NCBI RefSeq assembly: GCF_020360975.1
Contig: NW_025408682.1
Coordinates: forward strand, 912,501 to 976,500
DNA length: 64,000 nucleotides
Direction of reading: 5' to 3'
DNA from: Hirsutella rhossiliensis
Lineage: Eukaryota; Ascomycota; Sordariomycetes; Hypocreales; Ophiocordycipitaceae
Shown here: positions 33,242-46,450 of the stretch, in pieces
Numbering within the stretch: the stretch's first letter is position 1
Layout: the number at the start of each line of letters is the position of its first letter
Notes under the pieces: model-generated
What the model was told of the DNA's origin: nothing
Databases searched by the model: none
The model's input: only the letters and a program-made list of their open reading frames with translations
Program-made: the position numbers and the translations under genes

Positions 33242-35791
33242 ATAGCGGCGAACCTAAATAGTATCCTAGGCCCGGCTATAGACCTCCCTAAGAATGCCGC
33301 TATCTTCTTTAGCGTACTACTATTTAGGAGTAAGAGCTTTATTTTACTTACTTACTACGGCGAAGTTAAAGTAGAAAGTAGCGAAGGGCGCTTTTACGCT
33401 AAAGATAAAGAAAGGTTTATAGACTAAGACTAATAAGACGTTTATAGGCAAAAGTAACCTCCTTAGTATATCTATAAAGATCGTTAGCACTTAATACTAA
33501 TAGGCCCTATTAAGCGGTAGGATATTACCCTTAAAGACGCTTAGATAATATATAAGGGCGTTAAAAAGATAAATAGATTCGCTAGGAATAAGGCCTACTA
33601 GGAAGAGTATATCGTTAACGTATATAACTTTCTTTATAAAGCTATCGATAAACGATAGGCTACGAGCTTTAGCCTTAGCGCAATAATTAAAATCTTAATA
33701 AGAGGTATCGAGAACGTAGTATACCCCTTACCTTACCCGCTATTAGTTTATACCGACTACTAAAGGGAACCTATTAAAGATATAGAAGATAGATATAAGA
33801 AGTACTATAAATACTTAAATAATAGGGAGCATTTAATTAAGTTTACTACTCCTACCTTCGACCTTAGTCGCTTTACGTATAAATAAAGGTATATAACTAA
33901 AGTTATTAACTTTTTAGTAAGTATAAATAAAGGGGGGCTCTACTAAGGGGCGTTCCTTTAAGACTATAAAGAAGGAAACCTAGTTATTTTTAATACTTAG
34001 AAAGAAGGATAATACGCTAGACTCTATACGTTCTTATAAGTATAGCGGTAGTTTCTTTATATCTTCTAAGTTCCTTATAACTTTACTTATATACTAGTCC
34101 CTTATACCGCTTAGTAAGAAGGGTAAGAATATAGCTACTTAGCCTTAATAATAATCTAATACTAGGTTAGAAGTATAGTTAAGCTATACCTTAAGATAAT
34201 TAAATAGTAATACCTAAAAGTTAAAGTAATTTTAGAGTAAAGGTATAAGGTAATATAAGAAGCCCTATAAATAGATAAGATCTTATACTAAGACTAGTAT
34301 TTCTTTAAGCTAGATAAGAGGATAAGTATAAAAAGCTACGTCGATAGGCTAATATACGGAATCTAAGCTATTACGGCGAACGAGCTTAATTATATATAAG
34401 CGATATTATAGGGCGGTAAAGTTTCCTAGTAGTTTAATAGTAGGGTTAAACGACTATAAAGGATACTATTTAATTAAGGTCTAATAACCTTTAGCGGAGT
34501 CTTTCCTATAAGGATTCTTAGGAGTAAGCGGATTTACTAATATAACTATATTATCTTAGGAGACTAGGAAGAATAAGACCTCTAGGAAGTCCTAGAGGTA
34601 GTTAACCTCCTAGATAAGCCTACTAGATAAAGACTACCGCTTTAAAGAGATATAGAACTAGCTTATATAGTAAGGAAAGCGAGAAAGGAGCTATCTATAC
34701 TAGCTGCCCTTATAGAGTAACTTAACCTAATCGCTTAAGCTATACGCGGTTTCTTTATAAAACTCCTCCTTAAAAAGACCCCTAACTATCTAATTACGCT
34801 AATAGGAATTAAGAATAGACTTAGTCCTTCGTTACTTTAAGCGTTAACTAAATCGAGCTCTTTATTTAAACTAAGTAGCCTTTCCCTAAGTAACCTCGAG
34901 ATAGGATCCCTACCCTAGAGCCTATAAAGGAGAGAGCTAAGCGCCCTTACTAGTCCCTTTATCTATATAAAAACGACGCCTTTATTCTCCCCCTTTAATA
35001 TATAGCTAATTAGGCTTACTCCTCGCTTACTACTAACGACTCCTTTAAATATATAGAGGAGTAAAAGACTTATAACCGTACCCCCGCTAATAACCTAATA
35101 AGGAGCTAGTAAGGAAGAAAGGTAGATAGCCTAACTACTAACTCGCCCTAGGACTCCGAAATTACTAGGCGCTTAGTTAATTACCCTAAGGCTAAAGACT
35201 TTAGTAATGCCTATAGTACGCCCTATTACTCCCTAGAAATAAAGTATAGTAATAGCCTCTCTAGCTATAGTCCCTATAAGGTTTATACTAGGTTTTAAAC
35301 CCTCCTAGGTTAAAGGAGTTAAAAACCTAGGAATATATTAGAACTACTACTAAGATATTAACGACTATAATTCTATATATTTATATAGGACTACTAATAA
35401 CGTAATAACGATTAGCCTATAAGACTCTATAGCTTATTTAATCTAGCTATACTTAAAGCTATAGACTAGTAAAGACGCTAACTACTTTATTTCCTTAACG
35501 CCTCTAAGAATAATAAGCGCGAATACTTAGGAGCGTATATAAGGGGTAGTAGATAATTATCTAAAGAAGGAAGTACGCGAGTAAAAATAGGAAAGAGCTA
35601 AATGAGTAGCTCGTAGGTAAAGGGAGGAATAAAGAACGTAAAGGGAAAGGATTATAGTAAAGGAGAAAAGTTCTATCGACGGTTTATTTATTTACTTATA
35701 TACTTAGGAAGAGAGCCTTACCTATTATTATCGCGCCCTTTCTATTAGTATCTTAGGTCGGAAAGTCGCTAGGGAGGAGTTTAATAGGTAA
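33242..35791 (+). pseudogene. Unrecognised ORF B-plus, copy 2
   Basis: It has exactly the same length (2550 nt) and frame as 28791-31340, from ATA 33242-33244 to TAA 35789-35791 inside L4. Differences from copy 1 are overwhelmingly C->T or G->A, including many CG->TA double changes. RIP-type stops are more numerous. Confidence 0.65.
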
Positions 35792-36153
35792 GATCGTACC
35801 CTTATAGATATTAGCCTATTAAAGGGATAAGACCCTTAGTACTCCCCTTTTAACTTACTTCTAAGTATACTTAAAGGCGTTATAAAGACCTTAATTATCT
35901 AATTAAGTATCTTCCTTAATTATAGTTAATTTAAATTTTATTTTCCCCCTTTAAAGTAAATACCGCTAGTTACGCGACTCTAATAAAGATAAAGAGGCAT
36001 AGAGTAAAGAAAATCTCTAAGACTCGTATTTATAACCTAAGGCCCTTAGAGCTATATATAGGACCGATAATTAAATAATTACGTAGTTAATTACTTTACT
36101 AATCCTTAGCTACGTACTACGCGCGCTTTAGGTATATACCCTCGTCCCCGTTA
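35782..36153 (+). repeat. LTR L4
   Basis: 372 bp, TAATAGG..CCCGTTA, the same family as L1-L3. The C-run is degraded to CTCCCC. Beyond it begins unrelated sequence of element E1. Confidence 0.8.
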
Positions 36154-36156
36154 AAC

Positions 36157-36655
36157 TATTATAAAGTAAGTAGAGGCCTAGGCTTAGGTATAGTCTATTA
36201 AAAGAAGGTTAATAATCTAGGTATAGGAAAAGGAAGAGAAGTATAGGCCTAGCCTATATAGGCACGGAGGCCGCTTATATATAGACTTAGCCTAGACCTT
36301 AGTCTAGGCTTATATAAGGTAAAGGCCCTTATAGTACCTACCTTATACTCTTATATATAAGTATATTAATATATAGAAGCCTAATAGTACTAGCTATTTA
36401 TAAGGGAATATATATTACGGTATAATTAGTTAGGTAGTAAAGATAGCTAAAAGTACTATATTATATATATTATATTCTCCTTATTATAATATTAAAACTT
36501 ATAAGAAGAGGGATTTTTCCTCTTTTATCGGAATAGCGACTAGTTTATAATATATAAGCGGGGTAGGTATAATTCCCTATTAATACCCTACTAATATATT
36601 AGTACTATATACCTAAGTACTTTATTAGCCTATACCTCTTAGTAGCGCTCTTATA
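36157..36655 (-). repeat. 3' LTR of E1
   Basis: On the minus strand it starts TATAAGAGCGC (36655). 36400-36655 aligns with the E2 LTR at 59679-59935. The remainder to 36157 (minus-strand end CTTTATAATA) does not align convincingly. It could be the LTR 3' part of another subfamily or a separate fragment. Confidence 0.6.
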
Positions 36656-36657
36656 AT

Positions 36658-36671
36658 TATCTCCCCTCTTA
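36658..36671 (-). other. Polypurine tract of E1
   Basis: The minus strand reads AAGAGGGGAGAT next to the LTR start, the expected plus-strand primer. This fixes the direction of E1. 36672-37036 is TA-rich leader of the antisense ORF with nothing else recognisable. Confidence 0.6.
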
Positions 36672-37036
36672 TATAAATATCTTAGCTATATCTTAAATAT
36701 ATATTACTTTTACTATACTATATATATTCGGTTAGGAAGAGAGGTAGTTTTAGTTATATATCGCGCGTATACGCCTATATAAGTATATATTAGTCTACGC
36801 CTTATAACGTTAATAGTTATTATACTAGCGGTTGCTGCTAAGTAACTATTATAGTACCGCCTATATATCGGCCGCGTAACTATAATATAAAGAGTATATA
36901 TATATATCTCTTACTTCTTTTATTTTATTTTCTTCTTTAACTCTTCCGCTTACGATTACTATAAAGTTTTATACCTTTTTTTATTAATCCCTTATACCTT
37001 TTTTTATTACTTTTTATTAATAATTTATTAACGATA

Positions 37037-38230
37037 ATACCTTCTATACTAAAGAAGATAAAGAACTATAACGCCGATTTCCTACGCTATATATAAGAGT
37101 AGGTAGTAGCGGGTTTACCCTTAAAGTATAAGTAATCGGCCTAGAAGTCTCGTAGTAACGCTAGTTCCCCCTTAATAAAGAAAGCTAAGAAAGGTATAAG
37201 GGAATCTTAGTCTTAAAAGACTTTTAGTTTAAGACCTAACGTTAGTAAGGGTCGTGCCCCTATTACCCCGCTAAATGCCCTAACTCTAGCTATCGATAAG
37301 CCTACCTCTATAGGCTAGGAGACTTATAAGTCTATTACCCTTATTAGTAATATTAATACTAGCGAGGAGATCGTGCCTAAGCGCTCCTAGGTAAGTGCCG
37401 ATAACCTAGCTACTCCGTCTCGATAAGGCGGCTCTAGCTAATAAGAGATTATCGCCTAGGCCGCTCCTTAGAATAAGTAGGCCGATATTAATAACGAGGC
37501 CTAGCCGAACGAGGGCTAAGATAATAATAACGGTAATAACGGAGACGGCCGCGATCTAACTCCTCCTACTAACGAACCTAAGAACGGCGGCGCCGGAGAT
37601 AAGGGCACCTAAGCGGCGGTACGAGGCGGTCGCGCTCCTATAAAGAAGCGTACCCGATCTAAGGCTAAAGCCCGCTTAGTTAGGACCTATAGGGTTATCC
37701 CTTATAAGCTCTAGTATATATATTATTTTAGGACGGTCGTTAAGGAGTATAGTATAACCGAGCCTAAGCCTATCGAGGTACTCTCGATTAGCTATATTTT
37801 CTTAGGGGTTTCCTTAACGCGCTATAAGTAGTGCTATAGATATACCGCGACCTATAATTAAGTAAGTTTCCCCTTAACTTTAAATATTATAATTAATAAG
37901 CTAATCCTTCTTAAGGCTACTACTCTTATATCTAATAACCGGGCTAATATAGTCGCTATCGTTAAGTACCTATACGAGCTTAATAAGCTAAAGACTAGTA
38001 ACGAGGATACTAAGGACGATAGCTCGGACGCGGGTATACTTATTTTTAAGGAGGCTAATCGGCGCTATCTCGCTATTACGGTATAGTATTTAGCCGAGGC
38101 TTTCGACGCCGCTAAGACGGCTTATTATAAGTCCTTTAGGACTATAGGTATATAGAAGTCTACTATTATAAGTTTTATCCGACCTTTTTATTAGCGACCG
38201 CCTAATAATATATTAGGTCGAGCGTACTAA
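37037..38230 (+). pseudogene. Antisense ORF of element E1
   Basis: The plus-strand frame in minus-strand element E1 starts at ATA 37037 (ATG before RIP; then PSILKKIKNYNADFLRY). About 400 codons can be followed through TAG/TAA stops. The N-terminal half is low-complexity (NNNGNNGDGRD, PPTNEPKNGGAG) with a basic patch PIKKRTRSKAKAR. Next comes a region rich in Tyr at spacings typical of Cys clusters (YKQCYRYTATYNQV, one Cys left). After that is a helical end (IVAIVKYLYELNKLKTSNEDTKDD, YLAEAFDAAKTAYYKS). The position between integrase and 3' LTR matches the antisense ORFs of C and F. The function is unknown. 38231-38760 shows no convincing frame. Confidence 0.55.
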
Positions 38231-38759
38231 CTACTATATATTAATTAATAAGCGCCGCGAGCTTATTATTTACCTTAACCCCGCGCCCTTATTTAATATC
38301 GCCTATATAAGCCTAGAGTACTAAGCCTAGGAATCTTAGTTAAAACTTTGCCTTATCGACTATAAGAGTCTAGGCGTTGCCTAGATAGTTAATAAGTATA
38401 GTTAATTAATAAGCTAGGTAGCTTAGTTAATTCGTTACCTTTTATCGCGTGCGTATAATACGCCGTACGTAGTAGAGGGGGGTAGTAGCGCGACTATAGC
38501 CTATGCCCTCTTAGGTCTACTCTATAATATCGACGGCGATATAGGCTATACTTTATAGTAATATACCTTACTATTTACTAAGGCTAAGGTAAGTACTATA
38601 CTAATAAAAATAGGTCTTAATATAGAGGATAAGGAAGGAGTAAAGGATAGGGTAGTTCTAGTATTTTTAAAGGTATTTAGTATAATAAAAGGGGCGCCTT
38701 AGTTAATTCCCGCTATACTAGTAAAAAAAAGGGGTAGTTAAAAGTAATAAATAAGTCTT

Positions 38760-41067
38760 ATCTTTCTTTTATTTAATTATAACTATCTTTTTCTCCTTTA
38801 TTATTAGGGTCTTAATAGAGTTATAGTTTAGTTTTATTTTCCTTAATAATATTTAATAAGTAATATAAATAGTTTTCCCTTATTCTCTTATTTTATTATT
38901 TTATATATAGTTATAAGAGATTTAAGCGTGCTAATATACTAATAAGTCGGTAGCGATTTAGTAAGGATTTATTACTAATTTAATAGTATCTCCTTACGCT
39001 AGTAAGTTTTCCTACCTTACTTAGTTTTATACCTCTTTTTCCTAGTTAAGCGAGTAGTATATTCTTTAATAAGGTCTTAGCTATTTACTATATCTTTAGT
39101 ATTAACCTATTAGTTATACTTAGCTAGCTATCCTTTTTATTTAATAAGGAAAAAGGTATTGCCCTTAGATCTCTTTTAGTCTTTAATTTCTTAGACTTTT
39201 TATTTACCTTTATTATCCTTTAAGTTTAGTATTAATAGGGTTTCGCTATCTTTATAAGTACCTTTTCTCTCCTTTTATAGCTTTAAGAGACTAATAAAGA
39301 AAATATTATAAAAGCGTAAGTACTTTTTAAGGAGTATAAGATAATATACTTACTTTTTAATAGCTTATAGGACCTAAAACGGTCTAATATACTTAGGTAA
39401 GAGTTTTCTTTTTTTATCCTTAAAGTATAAGTTCTTTATTAATAGTACTATAAGGTCTTTTACTTTTAATATAAGCGGTTAGTACCTTAAATTATAGTAT
39501 TTTACTTATAATTTAATAGCTTTTCCTTAGTATCCCTTACGCTTCTTTTATAGCTTTTATAGCTTAGTAACTCTTACTTTTACTTTAGGTATCTCCTTTT
39601 AAATAATATCGTCCTTAATATTAATATAGAAGTTTAGTTAGTAACCTATTAACGCTTCGTTAAGTAATAACTTAGTTATTATATTCTTTATATTATTATA
39701 TATAAATTAAGTAATATATAAAAGTAACGCTTAGTTAGTTTATTCTAAGTTAGTAAAGTATCTTAAGTAATATTATATAGCTTAGTTTATTTATTTTATT
39801 TACTTATTAGTTTATAAGTAAAATACTATTAATAGCCTACGTTTTATTTATAAGATAAAATAAAGATCTAACTAAAACTTACTTATAAATAAGGACCCTT
39901 TATCTAAGATAATACTTTTTAGAAGTCTATATACTAATTTAACTTAATAATAAAATAATTCTACTAGCTTTAGAGCTATTATTATCTTAGAGATAGGAAA
40001 GAAGAAGTAATACTTAGTATATTAGTTTACGATTACTAGGATTATATTAGCGTCCTATTTATTATACTATACTTTAAGTAGACCTATAGTAAAGTCTATT
40101 AATAATTCTTCCTATAGTTATATAGGATATAATAACGATTATATAGTACTATAAGGGTAATACCTCTTAGATACTATACTTTAATATACTAGGTATAACT
40201 AAACGTATTTATTTATATCTTTTATTATTTTATCTTAGTAAAAGTTCCTTACTAATAGTTTACTAGTATATTAAGAGCTAAAGTATCTTATTAACGGATT
40301 ATTATAAAAGAGCTATATTAGCTCTTACTATAAGGCTACTTTTAAAGGTATTATAATACGACCCTTTTATAGTAGTAGTTTATTTAAGCGTACTAACTAA
40401 AAACCCTTTCTTTTTTAAAAGTCTTTAGTCTCCTTTAGCCTACTAATCGCTATATTAACTAACTAAGTACGTTTTAATAACTCTAGTAATAGTTCTAAAA
40501 CTTTTACTATATAAACCTTTATATAGTAAGCCGCTTCTTTAATAGTCTTCCTTAAAAGTAACTATTTATAACTAGCTCTCTCTTTAGCTTAATTAGCTAA
40601 TCGTTTAGGTCTTACGCTTAAATTATTATAGTTTCGCTATAGATAAGCTTATATATTTTCCTTATATAAAGGCGCTTTACTATACTTATATTAACTTAAG
40701 GTTAAGTATCTCTTTAGTTATAAAAACGCCTTACTATTTCTTTATATAAATATAGTATTAATAGTAGCTAGCTTCGCTTATAGCTCTAGTAATAGTTCTA
40801 TTAATAAGGGCTTCTTGCCTTTATATCTAAGTATTCTTAATAGCGTGTTTACTAGGTTTAATTTACCTATATAATACTTAATTATAAAGTTAAATAATAC
40901 TAAATATATATACTATCTTACTTACCTCTTATTTAAGGAGGTCTAGTATATAAACGTTTAAAGGTTATAGTAGTCTAATAATACCTTTACTTTATACGCT
41001 GCCCCTTTAATATAATATCGCTAGTATTTAAATAACTTAATAATAGCGAATAGTTCTTAGTTTAAAA
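38760..41067 (-). pseudogene. E1 pol, integrase and RNase H part
   Basis: The reverse complement aligns with E2 from about 62960 to 64000 and continues beyond it. It includes the zinc-binding N-terminal integrase region (DINKYV) and integrase core. It is heavily RIP-mutated, with more TA in place of CG than E2. The frame is broken at 41067 by the F1 insertion. Confidence 0.7.
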
Positions 41068-41253
41068 TATTATAGAGTAGGTAGAAGCGTATACGTAGGT
41101 GCCGTCCGTAGGATAATATTAATAAGCTATATAGAGCTCTTCTATACGCGGCTGGCCCGCCCCTATACTTACGGGATCCGGCCCTCCGTACGTAACTATA
41201 CGGCTTAGGCCGCGGCCTAAGCCTATCACCTATAATAGTTAAAGACTCTTATA
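41068..41253 (-). repeat. 3' LTR of F1
   Basis: 186 bp, TATTATAGAG..CTCTTATA on the plus strand. It retains CCGTCCGTAGG, GGATCCGG and CGTACG where the 5' LTR has TA, so it is the least mutated F LTR. Confidence 0.85.
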
Positions 41254-41696
41254 TAATGCCCTCCCTCGAGCGCGGCGTAGCGCTACCCTATTAACGGCTC
41301 CCGTATAATTAAGCCCGTGCCGCGGGCTCTTCCCTACCCTTTCCCGTTAATAGGGCCGGCCCTACTAGCCCTATTATCCCCGCGCCCGTTAGCCCGGGCA
41401 GCCGGGACCCGGCTCTATACTCGTCGGCCGGCTAGCCGTTTAAATAGGGGCGTAACCTATTATATACGCCCCTAGGTGGCCAGCGGCTGGTCCGGACCTA
41501 CGTAAGCCTCAGGTTGCCCGTCCCCTCTGCCTTAGGCAATATCCTCTACTAAGGGGTATATAAGGCGGCATCCCCCCCTTCCCCCTTCCCTTCCTTCTCT
41601 CCCTTCTTTAACCGTAGTAGTAGGATTAATAGGTAAGTTCCGCTCTACCCGGGGCGTTGGTCCGTTCCTAGATATACGGGCCGCTCTATTAACGTA
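41254..41696. other. GC-rich non-coding end of F1
   Basis: GC-rich sequence between the LTR and the antisense ORF with C/T-rich runs (about 41570-41605). Small open frames on the minus strand here are not supported by any family. Confidence 0.45.
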
Positions 41697-42490
41697 TGCT
41701 CGTAGTAGCAGCGGCAGCAGCAATAATAGCCCTAACAATAACAATAACTCTAACTAGTAAGTTCCGCGCCGTATAGAGCGGGAGGCCGTATTCCGTTATA
41801 CTGACTTCCGCGACCGACGACGACTCCGCCGCTGCCGCCGCTCCTGCCCGCGCCGCTGCCACCGCTCCCACCGCCGAGTAGAAGCGCTAAGTATAGGCCG
41901 GCGCCGCTCGCTCGGCCCCCTATATACGTTGTGCGTCGCAGGAGCTCGACTGCTCCGACCAGGCCGGGCGCCGCCGCGGCGGCAGCTGCTACCAGTGCGC
42001 GCGAGCCGGCCGCGCCTATGAGGCGGCGCCTCCCGTCCTGCTCGCTGCGGCGTCGGCTTAGAAGGCCGGCTCGCACGGGCAGGCGCGGGGGGCTGCTAAG
42101 AAGCGCATTACCGCCGCCGCCGCCGCCTACCGTAACCTCCGCGCCCTCGAGCGATAGGGCCTTATGCCTAAGTAAGTCCTACTCCTCCGCTCCCCTGTTT
42201 CCGCCTCTAACGCACCCGGCGCTAGGGACACTGCCTCCGTCGCCCTGTCGGCGGTCCCCTTAGCCGTGCCCGCCTCCGCCACCGCCGCTGCCCCTACCGC
42301 CGCCGCTGGCCGCCGCCCCTCTACCCCCGGAGCCGCTGCCGCCGCCGACTAGCTTACGGGCTTAGAGGGCCGCCTTAGCGCCCTAGAGACCGCCGCCGCC
42401 GCTAATAAGAAGGATAAGGCCGACGAGGACGACGATAACGAAGATAATAATAATAATAATAACGATAAAGAATAGGCCTAGGTAGTTTAG
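41697..42490 (+). pseudogene. Antisense ORF of element F1 (Ala-rich, CxxC)
   Basis: The plus-strand frame is opposite to F1 pol. It can be read as RCASQELDCSDQAG, then CYQCARAGRAYEAAPP (CxxC at 41987-41998, next Tyr likely once Cys), then an Ala-rich helical part AYRNLRALE. A Ser/Pro/Ala-rich tail and an acidic Asp/Asn-rich end (DEDDDNEDNN) follow. Stops are few and RIP-like (TAG after SA, after ER). CpA and TpG are still present here, unlike in the rest of the element. Compared with F2 about 190 bp is missing near 41880. The function is unknown; layout resembles the antisense ORF of C. Confidence 0.55.
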
Positions 42491-45400
42491 GGGCTCCGCC
42501 TTATAATAAACGCTGTTTTTATCTCCGCCCGTATTATTGCGCTTATATTACCTATATTGCCGTGACTGCCCCCTCCGCTATACCTACTTCGTGGTCCTAG
42601 CCCGGGCTACTATTAGTAGTCCGCTAGTCCGTCGTTCTCGTCTACCGTTCCGAATAAGGCTTCGAACTTATCGAGGGCTACGGTTCCAGTAAACTTACGT
42701 ATAGGTTCCTATATAGGGTCGAGATACCCGCGCTACTTAACGAGAACCTCCTAGCGTTTCCCCCTACCGACCTTTTTCTAGCGTACGGCCTATATCTCTT
42801 CGACCTTAAACTTATCCTCTCCCTCTACCTTAATTATAGGCGGTTAAGCGTCTACTACTTCTTATCTAGGTAGTAGGTTAGAGGAGGCTCTACGAAGGAG
42901 GTCTACGTTAATCTTATTATAGACCCCCGTTAAGAGACTATCGAGATTTATAACCTACGGGCTAATAACCCTCCGTACTATAAACTTTGCGTATAGCTAG
43001 TTAAGCTTCTTCTTTAGCCGTGCCGACCTATAGTTATAGAGGTCTAGCTATACCTTATCTCCTACCGTAAACCTATCTACTAGGGCCCTAGTCTTATTAG
43101 CGTACCGCTACTAATTTTACGCCGCGGCGGCTATCGCGGATTAGTAATAATCTATAGTTTCCTATAGCTTTTATATAAACGCGGAGGCGCGGCCTTCTAG
43201 TAATAAATTACTATACTACTCCGCTACTATATCTATAGTAAAGGGAACTAATAAGGGTAGTTCAAAGCTATATATTATAAAGAAAGGGGCTATCTTAATA
43301 GAGGTATACGGTCTACTATTTAACGTAAGTTAGGCCGCGGGGAGCTAACGGTCTTAGTCTACTTAATTATAGGCTACGACGGCCTATAGGTAAGCCTACG
43401 CTTCTTAGTTAACCTTCTTAGGCCCTCTATTAGTCTATAGGTAATATACTATACTAAGTAGCTATATAATCTAAAGTAGCTAGTATAGGTACTACTAAAA
43501 GCGGCTAGTTTAATTCGATCCCCTATTGCTTATAATAGAGGCTAGCTAGCTATATAAGCGGGCCTAGTATTATAGGAAGCGCTCTATATAAGACTCTATA
43601 TTTATAGATAGTATTAGCTTTAATACTATAGACTTACTAAGTCGGTCCTTAATTACCTATATATAGCGGTTGCCGCCCTCTATAAGTAGGAGGTCTATTA
43701 TAAAGTCTATCTATATATATATATAGAACCGGTCGGGCACCGGAAGCTACTTAAGTAGCCCCTTAAGCTACGCCCTCTAAATCTTAGTATAGCTATAGAT
43801 ATCGTAGTTATAGAGGAAGCAGCGAACGTAGTACTATAAGAGGGGCTAATAGAAATCCCTTACGAGGCCTACTACTATACCTTGCCTACCTAGGTAGCCT
43901 ACGATACTAGAGTTATAGATAAGCTAGACTAGCTTCCCTCGGAGCTCGTTCTATTCGTCTAGCTCTAGCGGTCTATCCTTCTCCCTAGCTTCTATAGTAT
44001 ACGGCGCGCCCGGCACCTATAGTCTCCCCCGCTAACGTAGGTGCCCCTATAGGTCGATATAATAGTCGGCTACTTATACCTTTAGCTTTAGCTTTAGATC
44101 GAGGCGTCGAGCGCCGGACTTAACGGCGCGGCGTATACTCTCGTAGGTACGGTCTAGAGACGATATCCTATCTTATAAGCGCTAGAGGACCTTATCTTAG
44201 AATACCCGCGCTATACGCGCCCCTAGGCTAGTCTATCCCTCCTTACTAGGCCGAGGCAAAAGTATAAGGGAAGGCTTATCCGTTAGCGCCGCGCCTTCCT
44301 TTACTAGGGAAGCTCCTATATAAGTCTATAGCGCTTCTTACGGGATAAGCTATAGATCCTAGGCCTCGATATCCGCTCCTATTAGCTAGTCCTAATCCCT
44401 CTAGGAAAGCGTATTTAGGACTATAGAGTCCCGCCCTAGCCGGTACTTAATTAAGAAGTTAAAGTATAAAAGATACTCCGCTTAGCGGGCTTATTACTCT
44501 AAGAGGTGCTAGCGAGTTATAAAGTACTTAAGGTTCCTATAGTCTATAAGAACCTCGAAGCTCTTATAGCTCTAGAGCTCCGCTTATTATTACTTAAGGT
44601 AGCTAATAATCGCTAGTATCTCCTTATCGTAAATAGCGTAATTTCGCTCTACTAGGGTTAGCTTATAGGAGTAGAACGCTATTAGTTACTTCTACCCGTT
44701 TACCTCCTAAGAGAGCGTTCCTCTAAGTACCTAGCCGCTATAGTCCGCTTTAACTAATATAGACCGGTCGAAGTCCTACTAGAGTAGTACTAGGGCTTAA
44801 GAGAATAGGTCCTTAAGCGTATAGAACGCTCCTTCCTATATAGGCCCTTAGCGAAAGGCGGTCCGCTTCCTAGTAATCTCGTTTAAGGGCATTATAATAT
44901 AGGAGATACCCTTAATAAATATCCTATAATAGTTCGCGAACCTAAGGAAGCTCTATATACCTATCTACGTAGTTAGGGTAGCTTAGTCCTAAATCGCTTA
45001 GATCTTTATAGGATCCGCCTATATACCTATACTAGCGTAGATAATAAAGCCTAAGTACTTAACCCTCTTAACCCTAAATTCGCACTTATCTAGGTTAAGG
45101 TAGAGCCTATAAAGTTAGAGGCGCTCTAGGACCCTCTATACTTTCTATATATAGTCCTTATAGGAGCTACTTATATAGATAAGGATATTATTTATATATA
45201 TAAAGGCGAACTTATCGAGGAAGTCCTAAAGTATATTATTAATATAACGCTAGAAGGTAGCGGGCGCTCTTAAAAGGCTAAAGAGCGTTATAAGCTACTT
45301 AAATAAGCTATAGCGTATATAGAACGCTATCTTTTACTTATTACCCTCTAAGATCTATACCTTATAGAACGCTTATTTTATATCTAGCTTTATAAACTAC

Positions 45401-46450
45401 TTTGCCTTTAAAAGGTTATAGAGTATATCTAAGATTAAGGGTAAAGGGTAGTAGTCTAGCCTTATAATTACGTTTAAAGCCCTATAGTTATAATAGAACT
45501 ATATCCCGCCCCTTAGTTTATATATAAATAGGACTAGCGCTCTTACTTTAGAGCTACTTACTTAAATAAAACCCTTATTTAAGAGGTCCCTTAGCGTCTT
45601 CTTTAGTACTAGTAGCTCTATGTATAATATACTATATAGCGGTCTAAACGGTATAAGTAGTTCCTACCCCTTCTTATTAATATAGAGTACGATCTTATAG
45701 TCTACCCCTAGCTTATATAGGTTAAGCTTATCCGCTTTCTAGGACTTAAATAGCGGTAGGAGGTCGTAAAAGCGCTCTAGTATCTACTACTATAGCTTAG
45801 AAGGCGACTTTAGCTTCTTTACCTAGAGGGCCTTATCGATATTAGCTAGGCTAACTACGTAGACCGCTACGTTAGCCGCTACTTAGCCTTGCCCCCGCTT
45901 TACCTATCGTATAGTTCCTATAAAGATAGAGGCAAGGACTTCTTATACTAAGTATAAAGCTCGCACGCTTAGTCCTATGCCTATAAAACTATCGTCGTAG
46001 TAGACCTACTATTACGTAGGCCTAAACTATAGCTTCCTTTAGTATAGAACTAAGTATAACTCTATATATAATAACTAGGGTTTCCTAAAGATTAAGGGAA
46101 ACTCTAGTTAAGGGATTATATAGGCTATAATAAGCTTATAGTAACCGTCGACCTCTATAGCTAGCTACGTAATACTCTTAATTACCGCACCCTCTATCGC
46201 GTATAAGGCGCCCTTTACTTACCTTAGGGCGATCTTTTCTACTAGTACTTATATCTCTCGTATAAGCGCCTAGTTAACTACGGCGTAGTACTAGTAGCCC
46301 TTATCTATAAGGGCGGCGATAGGTAAGGAGTTATTAACTATAACCTATATTAAAGTAAGCTCCTTTTTTATATAGGCGGATAATTCCTCCTTCTCTTTTA
46401 CTAGCGCTAGTAATTAGGGCTCCGGAGCCTATCTTTACTCTAGAGCTATT
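42491..46450 (-). pseudogene. F1 pol, RIP-destroyed
   Basis: Minus-strand pol aligning with F2 52300-56100: integrase about 43000-44000, RNase H about 44350-44850, RT about 44860-45700. The RT catalytic box reads YINN at 45187-45198 where an active enzyme has Y-V-D-D, so both Asp are lost. It is dense in stops. Confidence 0.75.

Larger units (their letters stand above)
31331..36153 (+). mobile_element. L3-B2-L4: module B flanked by two LTRs
   Basis: This unit is LTR, module B2, LTR, with no gag-pol body. It has the form of a non-autonomous LTR element that would depend on A-type proteins in trans. The internal region starts AACTACTTACTTTTAG just after L3, and a purine tract AGGGAGGAG precedes L4. 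Confidence 0.7.

Noticed and set aside
36157..36355. Separate solo LTR resembling the F LTR (TATTATAAAG..CTCTTATA)
   Set aside because: Only the ends resemble F, the interior does not align, and the flanks are not duplicated. It is treated as part of the E1 LTR.
36672..38760. Captured host gene in E1
   Set aside because: The plus-strand frame sits between integrase and the 3' LTR of E1, the same position as antisense ORFs in C and F, so an element-borne ORF is the simpler reading.
41532..42076. Overlapping minus-strand ORFs in the GC-rich end of F1, and the plus ORF 41931-42263
   Set aside because: They are in different frames from the CYQC-bearing antisense frame. Ala/Gly/Arg-rich readings are expected in any GC-rich frame.
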